A DNA stretch of 64,000 nucleotides from the NCBI GenBank assembly GCA_045837725.1, contig JBEWZL010000267.1:169080-233079 (forward strand), read 5' to 3'. A model generated the notes under the pieces. That model saw nothing but the letters and a program-made list of their open reading frames with translations, did not search any database and had not been told where the DNA came from. Positions 31,596 through 41,118 of the stretch are shown here, piece by piece. Position 1 is the stretch's first letter. The number at the start of each line of letters is the position of its first letter. This DNA comes from Vermamoeba vermiformis (Eukaryota; Tubulinea; Echinamoebida). A program made the translations under genes and the position numbers.

Positions 31596-32378
31596 TCATT
31601 CCGGATCGGTAATCCAAGCAATGAACTTACGTCTCTTTTCATCCAATAAGTCGTCATCAACGATGCCAAAATCGTTGTCGTAGAACGTACTAAGAGCATT
31701 AATCTTTTGCTGCGTCAAAGTTTGTGCCTCGTGCATTGTCTTCGGGAAGGCATTTAGGGTGGGCTTAGTTCCTTGATGAGCAGATAGTTAGTTACCGCAC
31801 TAAGTCGTCGAGGAAACAATTGCGTCGAATAATTACCCATCAGTGCTGGATGCCCGCCCCGAGCAGCTACTTCTTTGATCAGACGGTACAAGGGGTAATT
31901 ATTTCGGCCGACAGCCTTGCAGTTTTTCTCTCTTATTCGGGCATTTTCCAGCGAAAATACCAATGACTTGATTTCAGCCACTGCGTTAGTCACATCCGCA
32001 GCAGTAGCAGGAGTGGCACCAGCGAGGCGAGCAGATGATGCTGAATAAACATTTAGTAATTTTGTCAATAGGATTTGAAGGGTATCCTTGAAGGTACCTT
32101 TGTGGATAACCGCTGCCTCAGCTATTACGGCATCAACCACTCCGATAGGATTCGGATACCTCTGGTGCGTTCTTTTCGACTGAGACTATGCTTCAGCTTA
32201 TTGATTCTTTTTTTTTAGACTTACGCTTAGCTCTTTTGACGGCTTCGCAGTACTCAATCTGCTTGTACAGAGCGGGATCATCGAGCACCGTATTGTCGTC
32301 GACTCTGGGCCTCTTCTTTACGATAGTAATAATGTTTTTGTCCTCCGTTTCGGAAGCAATTAGGTTAGGTTGGTTCAT
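31596..32378 (-). CDS. Conserved-looking protein of unknown function
   Basis: Start ATG at 32378. The N-terminus MNQPNLIASETEDKNIITIV leads into a basic stretch (KRPRVDD, KRAKRK). Several very short introns (about 32-40 bases) are needed to keep the frame: GTAAGT near 32220, GTATCC near 32155 and GTAACT at about 31790-31760. The C-terminal half has LVFSLENARIREKNCKAVG, NYPLYRLIKEVAARGGHP, then FPKTMHEAQTLTQQKINALS and DDDLLDEKRRKFIAWITDPE before the TGA at 31596-31598. The helical, basic nature suggests a nuclear complex subunit, but no family was recognised. The junctions of the middle exons are by eye. Confidence 0.6.
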
Positions 32379-32566
32379 TGTTGTGTCTTGTACTTGAAGA
32401 AACGGTAAAATAAAAAAATGGCGCCATTTTTTTTAATAGCCACAACCTCACCAAATATTTGGACATATGCCCAAATACCAGGCAATACAACCAATCTTTA
32501 GCGGAAGGTGCCCTATGAGGAGTCGGCAGTTACCGTATCTAATGCCCTATTATTAGAACTAATTAG

Positions 32567-32872
32567 TCGAAGAACAACAACGAGAGGATCCATCTTTCGA
32601 ACGCAAATGCTTGTTTTGTACCACAGTTTTTAAAGCGAATAGGTACGTAATTATATACAATGTGCGGCCTGTAATATAATAACACTATAGTCTTAGACGC
32701 ATCACTTAAGATCGGATCTCCTGAAAATTTAGTCCGCATTAACGAGCTCGTAGATATCTTGCAAGAAAAGCTTGAAAAGTACGTCCAAATTAATATGTAC
32801 ATAAATAAATATCAATATTTTTCGTTTAGCTTGCAATTGCGCATGTTGACGTCTATCACTGAGACAACCTAG
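32567..32872 (+). pseudogene. ZNF277-like fragment
   Basis: Two pieces, about 32567-32648 (FERKCLFCTTVFKANR) and 32700-32872 with one intron, read KIGSPENLVRINELVDIL then QEKLENLQL. This resembles the segment between the first zinc-finger CxxC and the second finger of the ZNF277 family (consensus around IGLPDN and LQ-x-KL-x-NLQC). The expected paired His and the second finger are absent, and the frame stops just after. No start codon was found. It may be the stump of a longer gene truncated next to the inverted-repeat block that starts at 32997. Confidence 0.4.
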
Positions 32873-32996
32873 GAAAAAAACAGTGAGCAATCCTATGGGA
32901 TTCCTATAGCGCTCCATGGCTGAGCTAGTCGTGCTTTGTCTCAATAACGGACGTCAACAGTTTTTTCACAGCTAGTATCGGCAACACCTCCCCATC

Positions 32997-33086
32997 TAGT
33001 TCCGTCCAACCTATGAATTTGTTGAATAAACGCGATTTCTGAGCAGGCTGTTACGCCGAAAAGTGGCAACGACATAAAACGGCAAC
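32997..33086 (-). repeat. Inverted repeat, left arm (includes core copy 3)
   Basis: Reverse complement is alike to 34507-34606: both carry GCCGTTTTATGTCGTTGCCA, then TTTCGGCGTAACA, CCTGCT, GTTTATT, ATTTCATAGG-like sequence and the core. Core copy 3 is at 32997-33010. Confidence 0.6.
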
Positions 33087-33266
33087 TTTGGTAGACACAT
33101 TTTGTCGTCTCACCAATAGTCCGTAGAAGTGGTGAATAATGTTTGAAAAGCCTCCCTAAGCACAACGGAGGCTTTTTTTTGCCATGTGACCGTTACAAAC
33201 ATGATTTTTTGTCGATCGGCCAATCCAACAAAAAAATAGCGAACACCACAACCCCCGGTTTTATCA

Positions 33267-33491
33267 ATGCTCAAATTGATAAAACTAAGCTTTTTAGTTG
33301 TATTTTTATCGTTTTTGGGTTATCTACAGCATCTCGAAGTTGCAAATCTGGTTAAAAACGAAGTGACAATTAGATTTACTGGTGAAAGATGCTGCTCACC
33401 CATGTGCATGCCACCGATTATATACATACTGATATATCGATATTTTTTCAACCATTTCGAGCTCTACAAAGGTAAAGTAAGCCACATCTAG
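33267..33491 (+). CDS. Possible small secreted or membrane-anchored protein
   Basis: 74-codon frame that begins MLKLIKLSFLVVFLSFLGYL, a good signal peptide or anchor, with a short cysteine patch (GERCCSPMCMPP) and a hydrophobic stretch after it. Donor-like GTAAAG and GTAAGC near the end suggest that a further exon could follow. It lies alone between two inverted repeat arms. No family recognised; it could be a chance frame in an AT-rich element. Confidence 0.3.
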   Translation: MLKLIKLSFLVVFLSFLGYLQHLEVANLVKNEVTIRFTGERCCSPMCMPPIIYILIYRYFFNHFELYKGKVSHI

Positions 33492-34506
33492 GGTGAAATT
33501 AATTTTAGAGCTTTAAATTTGTTCCTGAGCATTTCTTATTAATATTTTACATTAAAAACACGCGGAAATATCGGTTTGTATTGTAATAGTACTTCTTTAC
33601 ACCTATTAGCACTTGTGTTGAGCTGATCTTGATTTCCAATTTTTTTTCCTCGATCTTGCTTGCCTGATGCAACATTTCGAAATAGCAGACTGTATGCGTT
33701 ATCCCATAGCATATTTAATTATATTATGCGAAAATTACTGCTACAGCGGCGTTGAGTTGAGTGAAAATGATTAATCCAAGGTCACGCTCCCGTTTTTTCA
33801 ATTGTCAGTGGCATTCTATATCGTAAATTGGCTTATTATAATTATATAAATACTTATTACAGCTTGGTTAGCAACAAACAATGGCTAGTCATTGTAAACT
33901 CATTTACTTGACTAACTTTCAATTTGGATTTGATTTTTTTGGCGGTTTTTTTAAAAATATTAAGTTCGTCAGATAAATTGCAGCGGATTGACATAAAATT
34001 GTCTGACGTTACTAATTACATTACTCTAATAATATTTCTTGATTGTTTAGCAACAACGGAAGCTCAGGATACGAAATAATATTGAAAACGGTCTAGATTC
34101 AGATTTGAGCTTTAACAATATATTCGGACAATATAAATGCTGTAATATATTATAACAAGCATATTTATATCGTGCGCACGAAGGAGAATTCAATTCAAAG
34201 GTTGTCTAAGCAAGATCGCGGATTGAGCTGCCACGATCTGGCTTACCTGGGCAGCAGTGCGCGAATGATTTCGTGCACATGAATTTCTATACATATTGAA
34301 GTATATGAGCAAGGTTTGGTGCAATTTTCCGTGTTGGTGTGGTTCAATCTGCATCCGTCAAAACCGAATCTCCAAAAATGGTCGCAAGTGACCGTTACAA
34401 CTTCAAAAAGCCTCCCAACTCAATCAGGGAGGCCAAAAAATACTGTCGCTACTCATGGGCACTCGCTACAGGGCGTTACAAAAATTGAAACCAAATGGCA
34501 ACTTGG

Positions 34507-34606
34507 TTGCCGTTTTATGTCGTTGCCATATTTCGGCGTAACACAGGCTCCCGCCTGCTGAGATAAACCACGTTTATTTCACAATTTCATAGGTCGAACA
34601 GAACTA
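34507..34606 (+). repeat. Inverted repeat, right arm (includes core copy 4)
   Basis: About 80 percent alike to the reverse complement of 32997-33086 by eye, with an extra AGGCTCCC-like insertion after CGGCGTAACAC. The core here is degenerate (GGTCGAACAGAACTA). Confidence 0.6.
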
Positions 34607-34664
34607 AATCAGCGTTTAAATCATTAGTAGATTTCATAGGAATTCACGTGGTGGACGGAACTAT
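34607..34664 (+). repeat. GTTGGACGGAACTA repeat, copy 5 (extended)
   Basis: Begins AATCAGCGTTTAAATCAT and ends GGTGGACGGAACTAT; alike to 31409-31465. It directly follows copy 4. Confidence 0.6.
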
Positions 34665-34861
34665 CAAATACTACTCTTACATTGCTTTTTCATTTGTATT
34701 CGCCTCTATTGATCAAGCTAATAATATTAGACTCGAGGTGTCGCATGAGACTTCGTCATTTTACCGTCAAAAGTGTGCGGTGCAAATTATTTTCAAAAAT
34801 CCAATTTACATTCATTCACCACACATAATACAACAAAAAATCATATATTATTTTGTATAAT

Positions 34862-35343
34862 ATGGCCACCCCTAATAATTCACCCGCAACCCCTGCAGGC
34901 CAACCAGCCAAGCCATTCACGAAGGAAGAGATGTACGACAAAGTCAAAGTTGTCGCACCCGTTGTGCCTCGCGCTGTCGAAGAGGCCTTAATAGAAAAAT
35001 TGAGAGAACATTCACGCATTAAATGCAAGGATAAGGTCGCAGCTTACGCAGAATGCACTAAAGATAAAACATTTTCAGTCGCTTGGGCCTGTCGCGATCA
35101 ATTAAATAATATGAACGAGTGCTTGAAGCTTTAGTAAGTCAAATATGACCTTCCATGATTTTTAGGGATTTATTTGAATATTTTTCGATAATGAATTCAT
35201 TCGGATCAGATCCAAAATTCTGCTTGTCTGAAGAGTCTAATCTAATGAATATTCCCTTTAGTACATCTTCCGAACAGTTGGATCGCCTAAAGGTGGCTTG
35301 GACAAAGAAGCAAGAGCAAAAGAAAGAAGCGAACAAACAATAA
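34862..35343 (+). CDS. CMC1: CMC1-like mitochondrial twin-Cx9C protein
   Basis: Exons 34862-35133 and 35262-35343 give 117 residues. The Ala/Pro-rich N-terminus is followed by HSRIKCKDKVAAYAECTKDK and WACRDQLNNMNEC, a twin Cx9C pair, and a charged tail (RLKVAWTKKQEQKKEANK). The C-K-D-K...A-E-C...C-x9-C order matches the CMC1 family, intermembrane-space factors for cytochrome c oxidase assembly. If the intron is not removed the frame ends directly after the last Cys motif, so splicing adds the family-typical tail. The paralogous CMC2 is a less likely alternative. Confidence 0.75.
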
Positions 35344-35475
35344 AGTCAAACCCTTTCAACCAAAACAGGACCATTATAGTGTAGGAAGAACCGGCTTAAT
35401 TAATAGAGTATTCTCAGTACGTATCTAGCTATGTGTAGACCTTTAGAATAAGCTATGTAACAGTAATTTTAATTC

Positions 35476-36792
35476 TTAAACGCTTTCGTTATCGTCATCA
35501 AGCAACTTTGACCGCTCACTTTGCGTGTCAGAATGGCCGTTCAAAGCGCTGCGATTAGAGACCGGCGTGCTTGGAATAGCGGAGGGTGACATCGCCATGA
35601 CACGCTTCGAGCTGGCATTTAATGACGAGCGATTGTTATTGACAGGCACGCTGTTGGATTGTCTGCCTCGTCCACGTGCTGAATTCAACGGAGTTTCATC
35701 TTCCTCTGTGGAGCGATAACTCATTAATACAAAGCACTCTTTCAACTACCAAGTAGTACTGTACCTTCTTCGATGATCGGCGAAGGACGTCGAGCAGATT
35801 TTGGCTTAATTTCTTCGTTGCTCGACGCATTGATGTTGTTGTTACTGCCGAGCAAGGGCTTGGCCTCGGAACGTCGGTTTCGTGTTGAAGGCAAAAACAT
35901 TGTTCGCGGCTCTTTTCGTGCTTTAACGCGCTTGACAATTAATACTGTGCCTGAGATTATAATGACTAGGCCTAACAACGATAGACCGAGAATGACCAAG
36001 ACGATTGTGCCCGAGACTGTCAGATCCGCGATGTCAATACTAAGTTACTAGAGCTTTTAGTTATATATTACCTCCACCACAGTGGTACCAAGTCCAGTCT
36101 CCACATTGACTACCATCTGTTGGACCGAACAAACCACCCGGTAAGCACAGCCCTGATCACAAAGTGTTAGCGGATCACGTGCTTGGGTCATCGTTGCATC
36201 AATTCTTACCTTTCTCTTCGCACCACACGCAGTACGTGCGTTGTGAGCATTCTTCGCAGCCATTTTTTACGGCGCATAAGCCTTCTTGGCACATTTTAGG
36301 GGTCGTGATCCAAACGTTACATACGCATCCGTCGACAGTAGGTCCAATTCTATGATCACCAATTAATATATGTATTATGGTATTGTATTGCTCGTACGAG
36401 TCACCAGGCAGGCACTGCATCCAATCATTGCAATAACCGCATCCCTCAATAGAAATGCAACCGGAACAGTTGCCATTGAATTTGTGACATTTATCGACTA
36501 CAAATGGTTATTAGCATTAATATATTAGGTTGAGATGGAAATTAATACGGATTTCGGAAGGAGAGCGAGAAAATTGGAAAGAAAAGTAGAAATAGTCTGA
36601 AAAATTATTAAAATAATTCTTTAATACTATATATTATTTCTATATTAATCAGAGTTGATTATACGTCAGGAGAATTTTATTAATAAAATAATACTTACAT
36701 TTGCTCTGTAAACATGTAGTGTTATCCGAAGCACTCGCAAGAGATATATATACAAATACTAATAACAAAGATAACTTAATTCCTCCGATCAT
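35476..36792 (-). CDS. Type I membrane protein with PSI-like cysteine-rich repeats
   Basis: The ATG at 36792 starts a signal peptide (MIGGIKLSLLLVFVYISLAS). The outer part has repeated PSI-like units: NCSGCISIEGCGYCNDWMQC, GLCAVKNGCEECSQRTYCVW and SQCGDWTWYHCGG. A single membrane helix (LGLSLLGLVIIISGTVLIV) is followed by a basic stop-transfer (KRVKARK) and a Ser/Asn-rich tail of about 130 residues ending in an acidic DDDNES. PSI units occur in plexins, integrins and many protist surface proteins and position larger binding modules; here they are the only outer domain. The ligand is unknown. Confidence 0.7.
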
Positions 36793-37059
36793 CGTTCATT
36801 TGTTGTGCTTGACTTTGTGTGGTTAAAATTTGCCGAAGATCTCGATCGTAGAACCATAAATCGGATCCCGTAAATCTTTGGAGCAAAAAATATATTATGT
36901 ACAATATTGTACGTCTTTCTACCAATCAGAAGTGCAGTTCTGCCGTTCATTTCAATCGCAGTACACATGCAACGGAGCCTTCGAACCTTATCTTATGTCG
37001 AAAAGAAACGTGCGTAGCTACATTATTTTAATAGGATTTAATACACCATTGCAGATATT

Positions 37060-37593
37060 TTACACTAGTCGATCGTATTCAGGCAGTTTAACGTTTTGAT
37101 GAATTCCGGTCAACGATTGTCTTCGTTGTAGTGACAGGGCCATGACAGCACTAAATAGCAGCGCGCGAACAAAAACAACAATACAAGCACAATTATAGCC
37201 AATACTACCACTGCGGTAGAAGATTAGGCCGGCCAAATCCAAGTAAGTGTCGAAGCAGCAGATCGTGAAACCAAATCCGCTCAAAACAGCGGCTGCCTGT
37301 AGGACTTTAGGTTTGTTGCCGCGTGATCCAATGATACCGAGAATAGCAGCACCTCCAAGTATAACGATAACGACGATATATGGGACAATGTACAATCCGA
37401 AGGTCCATACGAAACTGACTCCAAAGGCGAAAGTTGTCCATTCTGATGTGGGCGAATGACCTCCATGAGGTAAGAGTATACTTAAGACTTCTAAAACAAG
37501 GGGGGTAATCGTCACCACGGCCAGTACGGTCAAACAAAGCGCTGAAATTGACGCGATTAATAACGGCGTACTTCTTGTTTGTTGTTTCGGCAT
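37060..37593 (-). CDS. Four-helix membrane protein, unknown
   Basis: A single-exon frame of 177 residues. Four hydrophobic segments are visible at about residues 10-35, 60-88, 97-115 and 125-155, with a short basic C-terminus (QRRQSLTGIHQN) ending in a tyrosine motif (EYDRLV) that could act in sorting. The topology is tetraspan-like, but the CCG signature and large Cys loop of true tetraspanins are not seen. No family recognised. Confidence 0.6.
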   Translation of the reverse strand: MPKQQTRSTPLLIASISALCLTVLAVVTITPLVLEVLSILLPHGGHSPTSEWTTFAFGVSFVWTFGLYIVPYIVVIVILGGAAILGIIGSRGNKPKVLQAAAVLSGFGFTICCFDTYLDLAGLIFYRSGSIGYNCACIVVFVRALLFSAVMALSLQRRQSLTGIHQNVKLPEYDRLV

Positions 37594-38003
37594 TTTTTTT
37601 AATGTTTCTTTTGTGGCCTTCTATTGGTAAAGTAATATTAAACACAAACTCGTTTTACTCTTCGTTTTGTTCTATGGACGTGCCATTTTTCGTTTTTGTT
37701 TTTCGTCCACCAGAAATAATGGTTTGCGAAAGGGAACTTCCGCAACACCATTACGTGATTAGTATTAACAAGAAGAGCACAGATATGAGTTTAGGCGGAA
37801 GATGGAGATATTTAAATTATTAAAGTGCGGATGAGGAATACTCAAGCTAAAAGTACGTCAATATATAAACATATTTACAATATATCATAGGATTAATTAA
37901 TACGCTTAAATCGGTCCTCAATCGCCATAACGAAAAATTGGAAATTTAATTAAATAAATTTATTAGTTCCAAACGGCTCGATAAAATAATATAATTAGAA
38001 ACA
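37594..38003. other. Intergenic
   Basis: About 410 AT-rich bases between two minus-strand genes. A 91-codon frame on the plus strand (37548-37823) overlaps the upstream gene's start and shows no coding character. Confidence 0.35.
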
Positions 38004-38264
38004 TTACTTCTTATTCTTTTGTTGTGGAGGAGGGGGTGGTGGCGGTGAGTTTTCAACTTTTTGTGGAATTACTCGAGGCGGTTCTAGGACATCAAATCCA
38101 TCTTTGCCGCTCGTAAGATTTAACATACGAGGTGGGGGCGGATGAAGCACTACGATAATAATCATTAGACAAACTGTTCTATTATTTTTTGCGCATCCCA
38201 CGGCTGGTGAACATTAAATTCGTTACTTACCGCTGGCCACGGAATTATCATTATTATCAGCCAT
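38004..38264 (-). CDS. Small Pro-rich protein, unknown
   Basis: Two exons, 38231-38264 and 38004-38149, give a complete 59-residue protein: MADNNDNSVAS, then VLHPPPPRMLNLTSGKDGF, DVLEPPRVIPQ and a tail of seven Pro ending QQKNKK. The splice joins in frame and the codons look protein-coding. Polyproline runs bind SH3, WW or profilin-type partners; that is family knowledge only. No homolog recognised. Confidence 0.55.
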
Positions 38265-38354
38265 GTTGTAGTTGACAGCAAAGTATAAGCAATATAATTG
38301 ACGGCAGCACGTGCGGTTTTAATGGCTGTCCAAACCGTTTCGTTCCCAAAAAAA

Positions 38355-40600
38355 TTATTTCTGCAATTCCAGTTCCTTGGCGAAGGCATCCGCGACGCCG
38401 TCAATGTGCTTTACTCGTCTATAATTTCTAAATTAGCGGCACCGAGATGAAGACGATCTTCCAGCATGCTACTTACTCATAAAGAGACCGAAACTCTGCA
38501 AGTGCCTCATCCACGGACTCCAATGGAGCCTCACTCTGTTGTTGGAGCTCGTTGCCTGGAATAATAGTTAATACTGTAATATACAATACTAGTTACTAGT
38601 TACGTACGTTGTTGCTCTTGAAGTGTCAGCTGTTGTGGCTCTGTCGGCGGATCAACAAGTGTTGCGTAGCCATCTTCGCCGAGCAGTGCTTGAATGCCAG
38701 CACGTAACAGTATTACCACCTCGACATTGGGTGGCAGTGGTAGTTTAGGGCTTCCATGAGCAACGTGTATATGCTCATGGTACTTCGTTACCGAATTGAT
38801 GGTTTTCTCATCGTTTTGAGGGTCGTATTTGCCGTCCTTATTGAACAAAAGATCTCGCTTAATGGTGCTGTGAGATTGAGCCAAATAAACGAACGTGATC
38901 TTAATATTTTGTCCTTCGGGCATGCAACGTATTTCTTCGTTCTAACAATGAAGGTTAAATTTAAAAAACGGCTTAAAATGGCCGTTACCTTGCTGAGGGT
39001 TAGGAACGGACACTTGGCGATCTCTTTTTTCAATTTCTTGATCGACAAATCTTGCGCGCCTGACTTCGCTTGAAAACACAGCAGAGCGTCGACGAATTTA
39101 AACATGCAATACGGTGACCTTGATTTGTCGACAGGGAGGATTGTTCTGTACTTGTCGAGCTTTTCGTACAACGCAGGCCAGTCTTTCGGGTTCATTGTCT
39201 TCTGTGGAGGTGTTTCGCGGGTACGACTAGCAGCCCACGATGTGAGGTTTTCAAGATCAAGCGTTTTACCGCGTCTCTTCACTTGCGGCACGATCTGAGG
39301 TGACAGGGCCAAATTCGAGGATACGTCGGCCACAAATGAGCCTTTCAAAAAGCACCAGCGTTCTCCCAGTGGGGTGGGACCTTTGAAGTTAGTCATAGCG
39401 CGGGCTATTGCCTTCTCCAACTCGAGCCATTTGATGGTGTCAGCCCGCAGCAGTGTAAAGACATCAAAGCGGCGAAAGTCCCTTTCAAATTCTTTCTTCA
39501 AAATGTCTATGGCACGAACGGAGAACGGCAATTTGTCATTAATCTTTGGTACTCTTGAGGATCCATATTTGTTTGGCGAGGTAATTGACTAGCTCGCGTT
39601 AGCAATTGTCATTTAACGGCTACTTATTTGAGTACTTACAATTGTCTCAGGCTCCTTGATACCTTTTTCTTCGCCTTTAGAGTCCTTTCGTCCCTTTGAC
39701 GAGAAGCTAACGTCAAATCCGAGCATGGAAGCTCCGTCAACAACAGTCAGTTTTGACGAAGGCAGCTTGTCCGTGGAATAAATTTGTGCTTCTGACGCGA
39801 CCAAGTTGAACAAAGTGAAGTAGTACCCTCTGAAGCGTGCGTAATGCGGCTTCTTCCATAGCGCTAGGGTGTCGAGCAAAGCAAGTTCTGAAAGTTCAAT
39901 CCATTCGGGTTGTGACTGCTCCAGTAGTGCAGGTACACCATAACAAGTTTTGCAGTACTCAGGCACGACCTTGTAGCCGAATTTATCATCATGGTTTCTA
40001 AAGGAAATTAATAATGCGTGACTACGGAACATTGTACTCAACTACAACTAGAACTTACTTTAACGGCTGCAACAGCCTTGGCAACACAAGATTGCGCACC
40101 TTAATATTGAGACTCTTCTCGATTAAATGTGATTGAAGTCCATACAACGGCTCAGCAAAGACGATCAAGCTGTGCTTGCTCCGCTTGAGTTCTTGAATCA
40201 ACGATTTAAATGGACTGGACTCCTTGACTGGATCTTCGTTACCGCATTGAACGATGAATATTCGCGACTCATCTCCTTTCGTTAGGGCTTTGACAGCAGC
40301 TGAGTTGATGTTTGTTTTGTCCACAACTGTGATGCGTTGCTTCAGCAGATCAAAATTTTCAACATAAGATTTGAATTCATTTCGTTGTTGCTCGTTATCG
40401 AAGACAGCATCGTCAATCGTATTCGAACTTGACAGATGCGCCATTAAATATTTCAGATAGCTGGCAGTCATTCCAGGTTGAAAATTAAAGACGCAGCGAT
40501 CCACGTACTTGGGATGTGGTGCTCTCGTTCGCGCATATTGCTTTGCCCATATGCAAATAAGAATATTGATTGCAGTTTCCGCATTTTGGTCGAATTGCAT
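38355..40600 (-). CDS. Large orphan protein
   Basis: Start ATG at 40600, with exons at about 40055-40600, 39640-40000, 39000-39585, 38612-38940 and smaller ones to the TAA at 38355-38357. The protein is about 650 residues and soluble, without a signal peptide or membrane helix. Segments that look conserved are NFQPGMTASYLKYLMAHLSS, VPEYCKTCYGVPALLEQS, YFTLFNLVASEAQIYS, LTSWAASRTRETPPQKTMNP and LPPNVEVVILLRAGIQALLG. It ends in a Gln-rich, then acidic-helical tail. No domain was recognised; the codon pattern is clearly coding. Confidence 0.65.
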
Positions 40601-40688
40601 GGCTAAAAAGTGAGTCAGCTGGATCTAGGGTTCGGAAATTTGGCAAATTGTCAAAATATTCTGCGCAAAGTTAAATAGGCGCATTAAG

Positions 40689-40912
40689 CTACATGCCTAA
40701 ATGGTCTTCATCTGTGAGTGTTACGAATTTGACCGACAAGTTCTTCTTCGGTTGTTGTTTGTGCTCAGTTCTGCTACAAAAAATGCAATCAATTTCAAGT
40801 CGCCGTTGTTTTGGTTTTATTTGAATATTACTTACGTGCTTAATATCGATCGCGGATTTGGTTCACTGCTGCCGTTACTTTCATAAATAATGTTTGAGAT
40901 CGAGGACAGCAT
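40689..40912 (-). CDS. Very small protein, unknown
   Basis: Two exons, 40836-40912 and 40689-40773, join in frame to 53 residues: MLSSISNIIYESNGSSEPNP, then RTEHKQQPKKNLSVKFVTLT and DEDHLGM. Splice sites are canonical (GTAAGT and TTTGTAG). It lies just upstream of the large orphan gene, also on the minus strand. No family recognised. Confidence 0.45.
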
Positions 40913-41118
40913 GATTGAAGCGCTTGGTTAGATTATACTACTAACGCCTGGAGTATTGATCAAAGAAGTGAGAGATAAAGATACGGTTTGTCCTTTGAGG
41001 ACCTGTGTTAGTAACAAGCAAAAGACGAAAAAAAAACCGCGCTTTTTTCCTTGCGAAATATTTCTGCCTGGAGTTAATTAATTTGCGCAATAATTTCATT
41101 TATTATTAAAGGATATAA

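Larger units (their letters stand above)
33492..34861. other. Intergenic AT-rich tract with right repeat arm
   Basis: Long AT-rich stretch without coding signal. A GTGACCGTTACAA motif and an AAAAGCCTCC...GGGAGGC hairpin occur here (34388-34440) and, in a different relative order, near 33148-33200. The right arm of the inverted repeat is at 34507-34606. Confidence 0.4.
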
